Assembly (NCBI RefSeq): GCF_022605725.1
Contig: NC_065546.1
Location: 37,134,227 to 37,198,226 of the forward strand
From: Anthonomus grandis grandis
Taxonomy: Eukaryota; Arthropoda; Insecta; Coleoptera; Curculionidae
Direction: 5' to 3'
Length of the DNA: 64,000 nt
Shown here: piece by piece, positions 1-12,600 of the stretch
How positions within the stretch are numbered: the stretch's first letter is position 1
Layout of the letters: each line of letters opens with the position of its first letter
Translations under genes and position numbers: made by a program
The notes under the pieces: model-generated
Told to the model about the DNA's origin: nothing
What the model saw: the letters and a program-made list of their open reading frames with translations, nothing else
Database searches by the model: none

Positions 1-559
1 TAACCCTTAAAAGAGAAGAGAAGTTTTATTTTAAGACATATCATGCATTTTACTGTCGAAATATTTATTATGACGTGGCATTTTCTTATTTTAGAATTTT
101 TACTACAAATAATACACTCTTACTTAGTGACAGTAAAATTGTCATATAATTTCTTTACACGAAAAACTGATAAATGCTGACACAATCCTACTTATGTGAG
201 TACCTTTTTTATTTAAAATCGAACTGCCTTTTAGATTTTCTAGTCGTTTTAGCCATAACTGATTGGGCAAAAAAGATATGTTACCTAAGTAACAGGGTGT
301 AACTAACGTCCTATATAAATAATGCTAAATTCATCACAAAATTCGTAGTTTTCATGTCAAAACACATAAAGTCGCCAATTTTCAAGACGATACTGCTTAA
401 AATTACATAATTATTAAAAAAATTTCAAATTAAAATTACAACTTTAAATACCCTGTATCTCGTTAAGCTTGCAACATTTGTATAAGACATGTTAAGCTCA
501 ATCGCCATATTTTGGTGTGTAGTAAGTATCTCCACTTCAGAGATTGCCCATTCTTAATG
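1..559. other. AT-rich stretch with no gene seen
   Basis: Noncoding AT-rich DNA inside what should be a Tk intron. I looked here on the minus strand for the expected next Tk exon (an acceptor followed by codons for Gly-Lys-Lys) and found none. Confidence 0.5.
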
Positions 560-890
560 AATCACCCTGTATATGTTGCCAATACTCCTGCAAAATTTCA
601 ATATTCTACTAACCATACAGCCAAAGTTATCACGTTTTTTCTTCTACCAAAGCCTCGAAATATCACCATTAATGCTTTGGAAAGCTTTGGAAAATATTCT
701 TCGTACTTGATTTTTCCCAAAAAATATACAGACACATCTCACCTAGGGAACCCCTAACCCTGAAAAAATTCAACCCACTTGCTTACCCCTTTCTGGAGAT
801 TTTGTGAACTCACTTTTTTCATATATTTGTTATTTGGCAACTTATAGCTTTATAGTAAAAATGAGTAGAGCTTTGATGGTAAAATACATC
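560..890 (+). repeat. Diverged direct repeat, left copy
   Basis: This stretch, beginning near a CCCTGTATATGTTGCC motif, resembles 5832-6160 in the same orientation. Shared stretches include the block around ATTCTACTA at about 600 and 5870, and the block around ATTCAACCCA at about 770 and 6098. The copies flank the inverted-repeat structure between them. No coding frame is supported. Confidence 0.5.
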
Positions 891-1800
891 TATATACCTG
901 GTGACACAGACAAAAGGGAACACTTAATAACTTTTTTGCTTTTTAAGATTGATATTTGGTATAGCAAAAGAATAGTTATAAGAGCATCTTTTGACATATT
1001 CTATTGTTTTCCATCACTTCCGGTTTAATAGGAAGTGACACTAACTTTCTTATTTTAAATGGGACACTTGGTATATTTTTATGTATTTCGATAAAAATAA
1101 TATTCTAAAAACAATAATACTGTATTTTCTTACTTTTTGTTTTATACTCTTAGAAAAAATCACTTTTTTAAATTATAAAATAGGGTGCCATGAATGCGTT
1201 GAAAGTTTTAATTTTTAAGCAAGTAATCACGGAAAAATAGTTTTCGTTACATTTTACGACTTTAATCTGTTCAATGCCTATTTAAAACGTCTAAACCATT
1301 AAGTTAATGCCAAAACTTAATTTTTTTAAATAACAGATTATTGGCAACAACCACCTTTAAAATGCGGGTTGTTTTTCCCAATAATTTGATATAATTATCT
1401 TTTAAATGGGTTGATAAACAAGCCCATAAGAAGAAAAAATTAAGTCACATAAATAAACGCATTTAATTAGTAAAAATAGTATAGAAGGCTTTGATTGCTT
1501 GAATAGGCTGCGTTTTGACAGCATACGTTAAAAGACGAATTTGCCTAGGCAATGAGAATTGAAGATGGGACCAAAAACCAAAAATTTCGCGCGCGATTGG
1601 CATTGGCAATATTGGCATAATAATTTTGTTTTGTTTTCCCTAACCTAGATTGTAGATTTTATTTTATTTGCTTTGATTCCTGAATGATTTAATTATCTCC
1701 GGCAATTATTATTTATATCGATTCTGCCACTGACTCCGTTGTCTATAATATTCGGTTCTACGCTAATTATGGCAACACTAAGGTAAGATATAATTTTAAG

Positions 1801-2220
1801 AAGTTTCACTCAGAATTTGTTGGCCAGGAATACAAGAAACACATTACATGTCCAATGTGTACCAACAGTACCCAGGCATTTTCTTATCTTGATAGTTTAA
1901 CCAAACATTTGCTTGATATTCACAATAGAAAGATTAAACAATCATTTTTAAATTTTAGGAATTTTGAGGAATATAGAGAACAAAGTAATAGGGAAGTCGA
2001 TTATGCTTGTCAGACCCAAAATAAATTTAAGAATGGAGAAGAACATATATTTTACAATTGTAATAGGAGCGACACCAGAGGTTGTATAACCTCTTAGTTA
2101 TCAGACATAATTGTATATTTTGTTGTTTACTTTTAGGATTTAATAGCTCATGTAAAACGAGAAACATTAAGTCTGGGGAAAGCAGACGCATCAAGGAACA
2201 TGCCCCTCAAGAATTTTAGT
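1801..2220 (+). pseudogene. C2H2-like / CNRS-motif transposon protein fragment
   Basis: The frame around 1801-2097 has a zinc-finger-like pattern (CPMC, then His-x4-His about 16 residues later in KHLLDIH), followed by an acidic segment and FYNCNRS. I recall this layout from multi-copy insect proteins encoded by DNA transposons, where a Tyr-x-Cys-Asn-Arg-Ser motif follows an N-terminal finger, but no search confirms it. A frame after 2135 (SSCKTRNIKSGESRR) looks like the continuation across a possible short intron. No catalytic domain remains. It sits inside the 1510-3440 inverted repeat. Confidence 0.35.
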
Positions 2221-2376
2221 TAAGGTTTTAAAGAATAGTAATAACATTGCATTAATTTTATATTCTTAGACTAATTCATAATTTTAATACTTTGTAGGAT
2301 CAGTTGTGATCAGCAGTGCTAGTGTACAGACCAAGCTTGATGGATTTAGTTTCTTCTCTACCATTTTAGTTTTAAG

Positions 2377-2404
2377 TTGTTAATATAATATAATATAATA
2401 TAAT
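2377..2404. repeat. (AATAT)n pentamer microsatellite
   Basis: About five tandem copies of a TAATA-type pentamer. Confidence 0.8.
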
Positions 2405-3518
2405 ACTTTTAGAAAATTTTTAATTTCAAAGTCATTTCAAAACTCATCACAATGATTTTTCAAATTGTCTTTGAAAACTACTCAGCAAGTAAGCTGCCTT
2501 AAAATATTTATGGAATATTTACTTCTTATGGCCACTATGATGATGCATCTCACCCATGGGATTTTATCAAAACAATGCCTAAACAGTTATATAAAAATCA
2601 AAATAAATACACATATTTTTTATGATTATATGTTTTATATATTTTGATTTTAATTGTTGTTAAATAAAAGTTTACATGGTGTTTTTTCTTAAAAATTCAT
2701 ATAATTTTAGTTGTTTATCGCCTGGCAATCTTTATCATCTACCCGCCCGATATTCTCTGATCCACATATTTTAATCTCCTAAGTAATGTATAATTGGCTA
2801 TTTAAATAAACTTCATTGACAATTATTAAATTATGAAAATTTTAAATTATCGATACCTATCATAGGAATATGACATGTAAGAAGTAATTTCACACTAAAT
2901 TTTAATATAATACCATAAAAAACATCTATAAAACAAGCTAAAATAAAAATACCAAAAAAAACTTTAAAGTGTTTTCTTTAATAATAATGCCAATATTTTT
3001 GGATGGTTTAATATTTTATATATAACGTACTCACTCATGCACTTGTTTTTGTTTTTTTTTTTAATTTCTGACCCCATGCATATGACCCCAAAAAAACAAC
3101 TGCCTATTTTTTATTTCTTAAAAATCTTGATCACGCTGTAAATACATATAAAAAAAATCATTAATTTACTAATCTATAACAGCTACAAATATTTCTTTAT
3201 TGAGCGTCTTTTATATGCACATCGCATTTCTTTTTCCATCTAAAATATAAATGCCTAACAAAGTCCTATATTAGCAAATATATCGGGCAAAGATACCACA
3301 TCTCGCTGTTCAACTACATGCATTGAAAAATTCGTATTTTGAATTTTGGCGGTACGCAAGCCACGCCTCTGTAGTGCCGGAATGCTCTCATTGGCTGGGC
3401 ATATTCGTCTTTTAACGTTTTGACGCGGTCTTCAATTATTTTTCAATTGACATAATACATGACATCTTGTCAAGTGCAATTATTACTTATTATTTAAATA
3501 AATTTGCTAATATTCGAA

Positions 3519-3567
3519 ATGTTTACCAATGAAGAAAAAGTTGATATGCACGCTATATTCCCGGGCA
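3519..3567 (+). pseudogene. Start of a DUF4817-like helix-turn-helix protein, split by insertion
   Basis: An ATG at 3519 opens a frame beginning MFTNEEKVDM, close to the usual N-terminus of the DUF4817 helix-turn-helix found on many insect mariner-like transposases. The frame is interrupted at 3568 by a 1.74-kb element. After the right-hand target duplication (5311-5319) it stays open for about another 20 codons. Only this N-terminal stub is recognisable. Confidence 0.4.
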
Positions 3568-5310
3568 GCGTATTTACATAGTATACTACAGCACAGAGCA
3601 CCAGAGAACTCGACGACTCTGCACTACAGTATAATATGTAGTTGATAAATGCCTTATTTATCATTACATATTATACTACGCTACAGAGCATTAGAAAGAA
3701 AAATATTTTTATGTGATTTGTTTGGTGCTGTAAAATTAGTAGTAACACATTTAATTATTGTGTAATTATTTATGTTGTTATTATTATTAAATTTTGTGTT
3801 TTTTTGCTGACGATTTCTATATACAGGATAAAGGATGTTTAAATAGTTAATGAATATGAAGCGACTGTATAATTTAAAAACACATAATGGTGTGAAGGTG
3901 TCTGGTATTTTCAAAATTTTAATAGTGACTTGTGGGCTTTTAAAGGTACGTAAATACAACTTTTAAATACGTATGCGTAAAACGTAATTTATTTATAGTC
4001 CATACCTGAATTTGGTTTAATTTTAAAATATCGGTTTCGCTTCAGAATGTACAGATTTATATTTTTTTTCATTAATCTGCTTGTATGGATAATACAGTGG
4101 GGTAAACTTTTCTGAAATAGCGAAAAAATGCCCTTAAGTTGGTAAAAATGTTCAACGTAGCCACACATTGAACCACAAAATAGTAATAGCGCAAAAGTTG
4201 ATTGATATTATTCTGCAATTCATATGAATTAAAAACTAAATTAAAAACTCCTTCAGTGGTTAAGCTTGACTACGTTAAGTATTCTTCTGAAGTTTGCTTT
4301 AAATTTCTTTGCAATTTCAGAAAAGTTTGCAAACTTTTTAGAATTAGAGATGTACCAAGTAAGGATACGACTATAAGAGATTATTTTATTAGATTAATTT
4401 TAATAGAAAAATAAAACAGGTTTTTAGGTATTAAACAAATATTTATTGAAAATAAATACAGGTACTTGACGTAAAATAAAAATAAAATATCTCAGTCTAC
4501 CAAACTTTATATTAGTATCTTAATCTTAATATCTAATTAGTTGTATTAGTATCTAAATTAGTAATTTTACTATAGTTAGTTATCCTAAAAGAAACTTTTT
4601 AATGAGATTTGGCGTTTTGGTGATTGCAGTCCACAGCTTGGTTAAGTGACCTTGAAACCTTACGATTTTTTCATTTTATATGATTTTTTGATTTCATGAT
4701 TTCTGTTTCATTAACACACAAAAATATGCTTCTAATTCTAGCGCAAAGTCTTGAGGTTTTACTTTCTTATTTTAAGCAAAAGTAATTAATTAATTATTGT
4801 TGTTCATTTAAATTTAAATTTTAAATCTAAACTAAATAGGTAGCACCTTATTAAAATCTTACAATTTATATGTACTTATTTAGATACATAGTTTGTATTC
4901 ATTCGTGTTTTTAATTTTATACATAAAATAAAAAAAAACTAACTTTGAAACAAAGCACTATCGAAATTCCAAAACCCAAAATACAACCCACCTTCACAAC
5001 ATTGTTTTTAAATAGCATTGTACTCATTAAATATTTTAACATCTCATCTTGTATATTAAAATCACCAACAAAAATGAAACAAGGACCAATAATAATAATA
5101 ACATAAATAATTACACATTTATTCACTCTGTTACTACCAATTTTACAGCACCAAACAAATCACATAAAAGCATTTTTTCTTTCTAATGCTCTGTAGCGTA
5201 GTGTAGTATGTAGTGATAAATAAGCGCATTTCTCAACTACATATTATACTGCGGTGCAGAGCCGCCAAGTTCTATGGTGCTCTGTACTGTAGTATAGTAT
5301 GTAAATACAC
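3568..5310. mobile_element. Non-autonomous DNA element with 9-bp target duplication
   Basis: The 9-bp word TCCCGGGCA stands at 3559-3567 and again at 5311-5319. Between them the ends are inverted repeats: GCGTATTTACATA on the left and the complement of GTGTATTTACATA on the right. Complementarity extends for about 170-180 bp, with 3568-3745 matching 5135-5310 in reverse. No transposase frame is visible. A 9-bp duplication with long inverted repeats is typical of Mutator-like elements, but the superfamily is inference. Confidence 0.8.
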
Positions 5311-5835
5311 TCCCGGGCATACACACTTTCTTTAGACAAGAAGGTGGTCGTTTCGTCGTACAATTATTTTAACATGTTATGTTATGTGCTATTTCGAAAA
5401 ATTAAGTAAATGCCAAAATTAGTGGTTTGGACAATTTAAATACACGTGTAAAAGATTTAAGTCATAAAATGCAATGAAAACTATTTTTCCGTAATTACTT
5501 GATTAAAAATTAAAACTTTCAACGCATTTATGGCACTCTATTTTAAAATAAAAAAAAAGATTTTTTTCTATGAGTATAAAACAAAAGGTAGTAGCACATA
5601 TAGTATAATTGTTTTTAGAATATTATTTTATATCGAAATACGTAATAATATACCAAGTATCCCATTTAAAATAAGAAAGTTAGTATCACTTTCTGTTAAA
5701 CCGGAAATGGTGGAAAATAATATATCAAAAGATGCTCTTATAACTATTCTATCGATATAACAAATTTCATTTGTTTATCTTGAAAAGTAAAAAAGTTAAA
5801 TTAAGTGTTCCCTTTTTTCTGTGTCACCGGGTATA

Positions 5836-6300
5836 TTGCCAATGTTCCTACACATTCTTAATATTCTACTAGCCATATAGCCAAAGTCTGCATCATGCTT
5901 TTTCGAGCGCTTAGAAGAAATATTTGTCGTACTCAGATTTCACTTAAAAAGCACAAGAACATACATTAACTTATAATTTGAAAAATGCTCGAAATATCAC
6001 TACTGCACCCGTTTAAGGTCTTGAAAAAATATTTTCCGTACTCACATTTTACCTAAAAACTATAGGGATATTTATTACATTGGACTGTTTAACGATAAAT
6101 TCAACCCATTTGCTAAGCCCGTTCATGAGATTTAGTGAACCACCCAATTTTTTATATTATGCATCATTATGTACTTTCGAGCGTTTGGAACAAGTATTTT
6201 CCATACTCAGATATTTTCCCGAAAAAGTATTAAACCCCTTTCATCCTGAAACAACTCAATCTGTTTTCTCACTCTGTTTTTGCGATTTTTAAAACTTTTA
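5836..6300 (+). repeat. Diverged direct repeat, right copy
   Basis: Same-orientation partner of 560-890, starting at GTATATTGCCAATG. It is internally repetitive: the pattern around TTTTCCGTACTCA recurs at about 6030 and 6200 with variations. No gene is supported. Confidence 0.45.
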
Positions 6301-6466
6301 AGACTAAATAAAAATATGCCAGAATTACTGGTTAACGTGCAAAGATATTTAGATGTGGTGTAAATATTCCTGCAAAATATTAATATTCTACCAACGATCT
6401 AAATTTAATAATTTTTTCCCCAAAAAGTGCGTATAATTAATTAGTTTTTTTAAAAATATTTCTTAC

Positions 6467-6626
6467 CTGACTCCAACGAATTTTCCACGGAATTCATAAG
6501 GGTATTTCTTGCCTCTCATTCCGAAAAAGCCCTGCGGTTGCTTCTTGCCACGCATCCCCACAAATCCGGACGAGGGCGCCCTTTTATCCTCGAAGTAGCC
6601 CAGGGAATTCTCAAAGTCTTTTTTAC
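6467..6626 (-). CDS. Tk: Tk coding exon 4
   Basis: The acceptor is TTATAG before 6626, and the donor is CAG followed by GTAAGA at 6466. Its first two bases complete a split Gly codon, which restores GKK after the fifth peptide. It encodes APSSGFVGMRG, then QPQGFFGMRG directly after a Lys-Lys with no spacer, then YPYEFRGKFVGV plus two bases of an Arg codon. The long last peptide and the ending two bases into a codon show that at least one more coding exon is needed. Confidence 0.93.
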
Positions 6627-9600
6627 CTATAAGGCAAAAAGTTATTGTTATTCCAAGCGGTTTTTGATAAAAGCTAAACGAGACGAAGGCGTTTTATTTA
6701 AGAAAAATTAAAATTTTACCTCTCATTCCAAAAAAGCCCATCGGTGCCCGTTTTTCAGGCAATAAGGGTTCGATCATAAACTTCTTGCCTCTCATACCGA
6801 AAAATCCCATTTGCGCTCGTTTCGATGGGTCATCTAGAAATATAACATTTTCACTAATTCGAAGTTACTTTCGAAAAAAATATATTTTTCCCATCTAAAG
6901 CAATAAACTGTCTTTTACGAATCGATTCTCGAGGCGCATTAAAACCTTTCAAAAACACGCCGTTTAATTAAGTTACACTTAGAAAGTGGAAATGTAAATA
7001 AAGTGAGTTTCTTATTAATCCAAAGAGTTAGTTCGAGTCTCCAGTCCACAATTAGGAAACGGGAGCAATCAGAATAAATAGAAAATTAGTTACTGAAGAA
7101 ATTTACTTTAACCATCTTATCAAATAAAATAGTGTTTTCTTTGCCAATTGCACTTTGTCGGAAACATGAAAAGTCGTTGAAACTTTAAAAATTATTGGTA
7201 ATACGGCAACGTTGCAAGGTTTGAGGTCATATTGACGATTCCGCCGCTGGGTTCGTCTTTAACAAATGACATAAAAATTATAAAACGGTAGTTTTTCAGT
7301 TCAAAGGGTGCCAAAAATAACATTTTTAGTGTTAAGTGTTAACAAAAAATATAATTAAATAACGAATATGAAGTTGACGACGCTGACGTTTGACATGTGA
7401 CTTGTCTCGAACTAAATTAATTTTTTTCATTGACATTGTTTTTAAACCATAATTGCGATTCTAAAATCACGACTCGATATGTCGTAATAGTAAAAATAAA
7501 AAGAAAATAAAAGTATTTTTAACTGCATTTGTTAAGTAAATATAAGCAAAAATTTAAATGAAGGTCATCATTTTCATAGTATTAGGATTTCTAAGAATCA
7601 AGATTATCAGAATAATAAAACAAATATTTTAAAGTGCATGCATCTATCCCAAGTTAATTCAAACCTTATCTCATTTTAAGTGAGGATTACTTTCTTAAAT
7701 TTAACGAAATTCTTAAAGAACTACAAGAAAAATCACAGATCTTACGCAACTATCTTAAATTCTTAACTAAATGTAACTTTTTATTTTGTATTTGTAAACA
7801 TAAGCTCTCAAAAACTTTAATTGTTTTTTATAGGTATTAAAGGTCTTATTTCACCAGAAATTCCTTTTTTATTATGACGACCGGTTTCGCGATTACAAGC
7901 TTATCGCATCATCAGGTCGAGGACTAAAAGTAAAAGACAAAATGTACATAGATACTACGCTTATCAAAAATTGGTAAAATACTGAATAAAAACAAATTTT
8001 AAAGCGTACTTACATTGTTAAAAACGAGATTTATCAAAACATAAGCACATATAGAACGGTACAGTTAAAATTAAATCAGTAAATCTTGTCATAAAATAAC
8101 AAATAATACACTTAGGTTTAAAACAATGAATAATACAGAACCCTATTTTAGCTTAATTTAGTCGTTTGCGTTTATATTAATATTTTTATTCTTTTATTCT
8201 CTTCTGTCTTAATCTGATTTCATTGTAATAAAATCCGTGTGTTATTTAGAAATCGTTTTAATTATTTTTGAGTTTTACATTATTGTTGAGTATTATATTC
8301 GAACATCCCCTTGTAACTAAAGTTTTTTTTTCAATAAGTCAAATAGACCCCCTCTATTACTTAAGTATTCTAACCCTATTCAGAGGCTTAGTCAATATGT
8401 CAGCTATCATGTTTTCAGTTTGACAATACCTGAAAGTAACAACGTTATTATCATATAATTCCTTGACAAAATGGTACCTTGTATCAATGTGTTTCGTCCG
8501 ATTGCTAAATTTTTGATTTGCTAAAAGTTTTAAACAGCTTTGATTATCTTCATATATAACAACTTTTGGCTCTAAATTTACAAATATCTTTATTACTCCT
8601 TTCAACCAAATTGCTTCCTGACATCCTTCAGCCAATGCTATGTACTCTGCTTCGGTTGATGATAGAGATACGCAATTCTGTTTTCTGCATCCCCAATTAA
8701 TAGGTGAACCACGTAGTATAAATATATACCCGCTATTTGATTTTCTATCTTTTTTGTCTTCTGCCCAGTCAGCGTCTGCGTAGCCATATAATGTACTATC
8801 TGTTCCATGTTGTCCTAGAACAAGCTTTTTATATTTACTTTTCTTTAAATATCTTAATACTCTTTTTGCTTCATTCCAGTCTACTTCTTTTGGATTTTTA
8901 TTTTGTTGGCTTAATATGGTGACACTGGCCAATATATCCCGTCTTGTATTTACTGCAACATATAATAAACCACCAATTAGTTGTTGGTATATTTCACTGT
9001 TCTTCATAGGCTTTTCTCTGCTAAGCTTATAATATCAAACATCCAACGGTATATGAGATTCTTTGGCATCTTTCATCATAAACTTACCCAGCAATTTGTC
9101 TATATAACTGGCCTGATTTAAACTAAATATTCCTTGCTCGTTTGTTTCAATCTGCATGCCTACATAATTTTTCAGCATTCCTAAACTCGTTATTTCAAAA
9201 TTACATTTAAGTTTTTCTTCAAACGTATCAATTACTCGAGTATCTTTTGCTGCTATTAAAATATCATCCCCGTATATTATTACGTAAACCCTTTCATTAT
9301 TTATTTTATTGATGTATGAACATGAAACAATATTGCTCTTACAAAATTTTTCTTTTGTCAAAACTTCATCAAGTTTCTGGTTTCCCAGCAAGGTTTCCCT
9401 GCAAGTCCTAGCAGATTGTTTTAGACCATATAAACTTTTATTTAACTTGCAAACAAAGTTTGTATCTTCTTCTTTAATTTCCTTCTTTAAATCTCTTTAG
9501 GTTTTGTTTTTCTCTGTTAGTTTTCCATTTAAAAACGCTGTTTTTGCGTCTAATTGATACTTCATCGTAATCTACGCCAAATTTTTGGCTAAAACCCATT

Positions 9601-12600
9601 GCTACCAGTCGTGCCTTGTACTTCTTCGAGTTCTGATCCTCACCGGTTTTTAACTTGAATACCCATTTACATGACACTATATTCTTTCCCTTCGGTGCTT
9701 GTATTAAAATCCCAAGTTTTATTATTTTTTAAGAACGTGATCTCTTCTTCCAGAGCTTGCTTCCACTTTTCACTATCACTGCTTTTAAGCGCTTCTTTAA
9801 AGGTTTTAGGTTCTCCTTCTTGGAGTTCTGTTAACTTTGCTATGTAGCCCTCAGGTGGAACACCTTTATTTACTCTGCTGGATTTACGGTCACCTAAATT
9901 CTCTTTATCCGTATCTTCATCTAATTGATAGCTTGAATCACTGTCATGGGATTGTTCTGGACTTAAACTGTCATACGTATCAGATATCTGCGTAGAATTT
10001 TCTATATCCTCTGTGTTTTCAAAATCTGCTACCTCTTTTTCTTCTACTGTGTCTGTGTTCTCCTGTTCCATCATAAACTCGATGGATACTTCTTCACTTT
10101 TCTCTTTCTTTTTCTCGACACATATTTTCCTATCAGAAAGCACTACACTACGGCTAATTGTAATACGCCCTGTATCTACGTTTAACAACCTATATGCTTT
10201 AGATTCCTGAGAATAATCTACAAATATTAATAACTCAGCTTTTTGATCAAATTTATTTTTACATCTTTCCTTTGGGATGTGACTTTACACTTTAGATCCA
10301 AATGTTTGCAAAGTCGACACATCTGGTTTTACTTTATGCTATAACTCAAACGGTGTTTTTCCTTTTGACTTCGTAGGTAGGCGATTTCGCAAATAGTTGG
10401 CTGTCACTATTGCTTCCCCCCAGTATTTCTTTGGTAAATCCGCATCGATTAGCATGCATCCTAGCCAGCTCGACTAGCGACCTATTTTTTCTCTCTGCAA
10501 CCCCATTTTGTTCTGGAGAGTACCCCGCTGTATATTGAACCTTTACCCTTTAAAAATTCCCTTAAATTATTATTAACGTACTCGCCACCCCTGTCTGACC
10601 TAATTACTTTCGGAACCCTGCCTAACTGATTACTCGTAAATTCTATAAAATCTACTATAATTTTACATTTTCATTTTTATGATTTAATAAATATATAGTT
10701 GTATACCTTGAAAAATCATTAATTAGTGTTAAAATGTATCGTTTACCCCTGGAGTAACAGTCTTCGTGGGACCGTAAGTAAACATCTGTATGTATTAAGT
10801 CAAGAATATTAAACGTATTGCTTTGAGAAAATTTCGGGAACTCTTACGAATAATTTTACCTTTTACACAGCAGTCACAAGTTTCCCTAATCCTACAATCC
10901 TTAATATTAATCTCGATTGCCATTTTACTTTCCATTAAGTGTTTAACTGCATCCATGTCCCTGTGTCCAAACAGTATGCTGATAATCACTGGAATGCTCA
11001 AAAACACTCAGTGCATGGTCCACAGTCGAAAGCTTGTATAAGTCGGGTGATAGCATCGCACTCGCAATCACTTTTCCGCGTAAAGCGATTTTGCACTCAT
11101 CTTTATCGAACTGCACATCATATTCCGCACTTGTTAGCTTTTTCACAGATAGTAAATTTGAATCTAATCGCGGCACATACAAAACTTTACCGATTTTTAA
11201 ATTTTCACTCCCGCACCAGTCGGATACTTAATGAGTCCTGTTCCTATACCCTGAACCTCGGAGTGCTGCCCTTTCTCCGCTAACCTCACAACGCCCTTTC
11301 TGCTACCGTCAAATTGGGTATAAAATCCTTTGTAGTTAACCATGTGGCTCGAAGCTCCCGAGTCCACATACCTCGAAGCAGAATTCCTTTTTTCGTCATT
11401 TAAGCTATAATTAACCATAAAGCATGTATCATCATTATTACTTTCAGTGACCTTATTGGCCTTTTCCTTTTTAAACGCTTTGTACTTAAAACAATCTCGT
11501 TGAAAATGGCCTTTCCTGTTACAAAAATAACACTGCTTTACTTCTGTGCTTGCAGTACCATCATTTCTGTTACCCTTATACACTGATTTCATAACTGACT
11601 CATCCTGGTTTCCTCCTGAAGCTCCCTGACGCCTCCTGTACTCATCGATTAATTTATTCTTTACGAATTCCAGTGTAAACTCATTCAACGACTTACTTTC
11701 CCGTGCTGTAATTAAAAAATTGTACGAGTCTGGAAGACTTCCCAGCAAAATTCCTGCTGCGAACCTGTTCTTAATTTCTTCCCCTAAGACGGCCAATTTA
11801 TTCAACAACTCTACGAATAAACTAATATGTGCTTCCATATCACCATTCTCCTCGAGCGACAACCTAAAAATTCGTTTTAGTAGGAAAACCATACTAGATA
11901 AACTTGATTTCTGGTGATATTCCTTTAGTGCTTCCCACGCATCACATGCATATTCTTTATTTCTGATATGCACTAATTGATTAACGTCGACAAGTAAGGC
12001 TATAGTTGACAAAGCCTTATCATTTTGTTTTTTCCAGGTAGTGTCTCGACTTTCTTCTGTTGGTAATACACTCGAAACTACTCCCCATAAGTCAGCATTG
12101 ATAAGCAACATTTAAGAAATTAAGATGTTATTTCAACCTTATAAACTTACAGACTAAATACGAACAAAAAACCACATAATCCATATAGTGTTATACAATA
12201 AAAGAAGTGCTTATGCTGCGGTATCTCGATAAAAGTCCCCGAACCCATAAATTTGTTCTTAATGGTTATATTTTGAGATCCCGATGCCGCCATGAAGACT
12301 GTATATTTAAGCTAGATAAAAATAATTATTTTTTATTAATTGGATTCGAAAAATAACATCTCAAAAGGACCGTTACAACATAATAGACAAAACAATCTAA
12401 AAACTATGATAAACGCCATTCAAAATAATCCAACCAACGGAGTCTTCTATATCTAGTTTTCATAATTAAAAAAGAACGTTACCAAAGTTTACAGAATAGA
12501 ATAGTATCCTATTCTGTAAACTTTGACGTTACATAAAAATCTATATATTATATCATATAACCGAATGGGTGCTAGATAGCGGTACCCACAGTAACTTTAA

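Larger units (their letters stand above)
1510..3440 (+). mobile_element. Inner element with ~50-bp inverted repeats
   Basis: The block with GTTAAAAGACGAAT at about 1525-1540 and TGCC..CAATGAGA after it is repeated in reverse complement at about 3390-3435. The segment between them is about 1.9 kb and contains the zinc-finger-like open frame at 1800-2097. It is best read as a relic DNA transposon of unassigned family. A target duplication was not identified. Confidence 0.45.
895..5835. mobile_element. Nested inverted-repeat (foldback-like) element
   Basis: Positions 895-1330 are the imperfect reverse complement of 5395-5835, about 430 bp per arm, with the outer ends reading as the two strands of a GGTGACACAG motif. 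Inside lie a second inverted repeat (1510-3440) and a separate insertion (3568-5310). Long terminal inverted repeats with little coding content suggest a non-autonomous DNA element or several stacked ones. The outer target duplication could not be defined, so the ends are approximate. Confidence 0.55.
8357..12111 (-). mobile_element. Ty1/copia-type LTR retrotransposon, degraded
   Basis: The order gag, protease, integrase, reverse transcriptase, RNase H on the minus strand is diagnostic of the copia superfamily, because integrase precedes reverse transcriptase. All domains can be traced, but over at least five separate frames, so it cannot make a polyprotein. Two LTRs were not found. The left flank has only a polypurine-like tract, and the gag frame starts abruptly after a stop. 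It lies inside the 16.8-kb Tk intron, antisense to nothing and in the same orientation as Tk, between two inverted hammerhead-motif repeats. Retained motifs suggest a moderately old copy. Confidence 0.9.

Noticed and set aside
1..6460. Last Tk exon in the left 6.4 kb
   Set aside because: I looked for an acceptor followed by Gly-Lys-Lys codons on the minus strand and found none.
8130..12480. Intact LTR pair for copia
   Set aside because: A polypurine-like tract is present on the 3' side, but no matching sequence was found upstream of gag.
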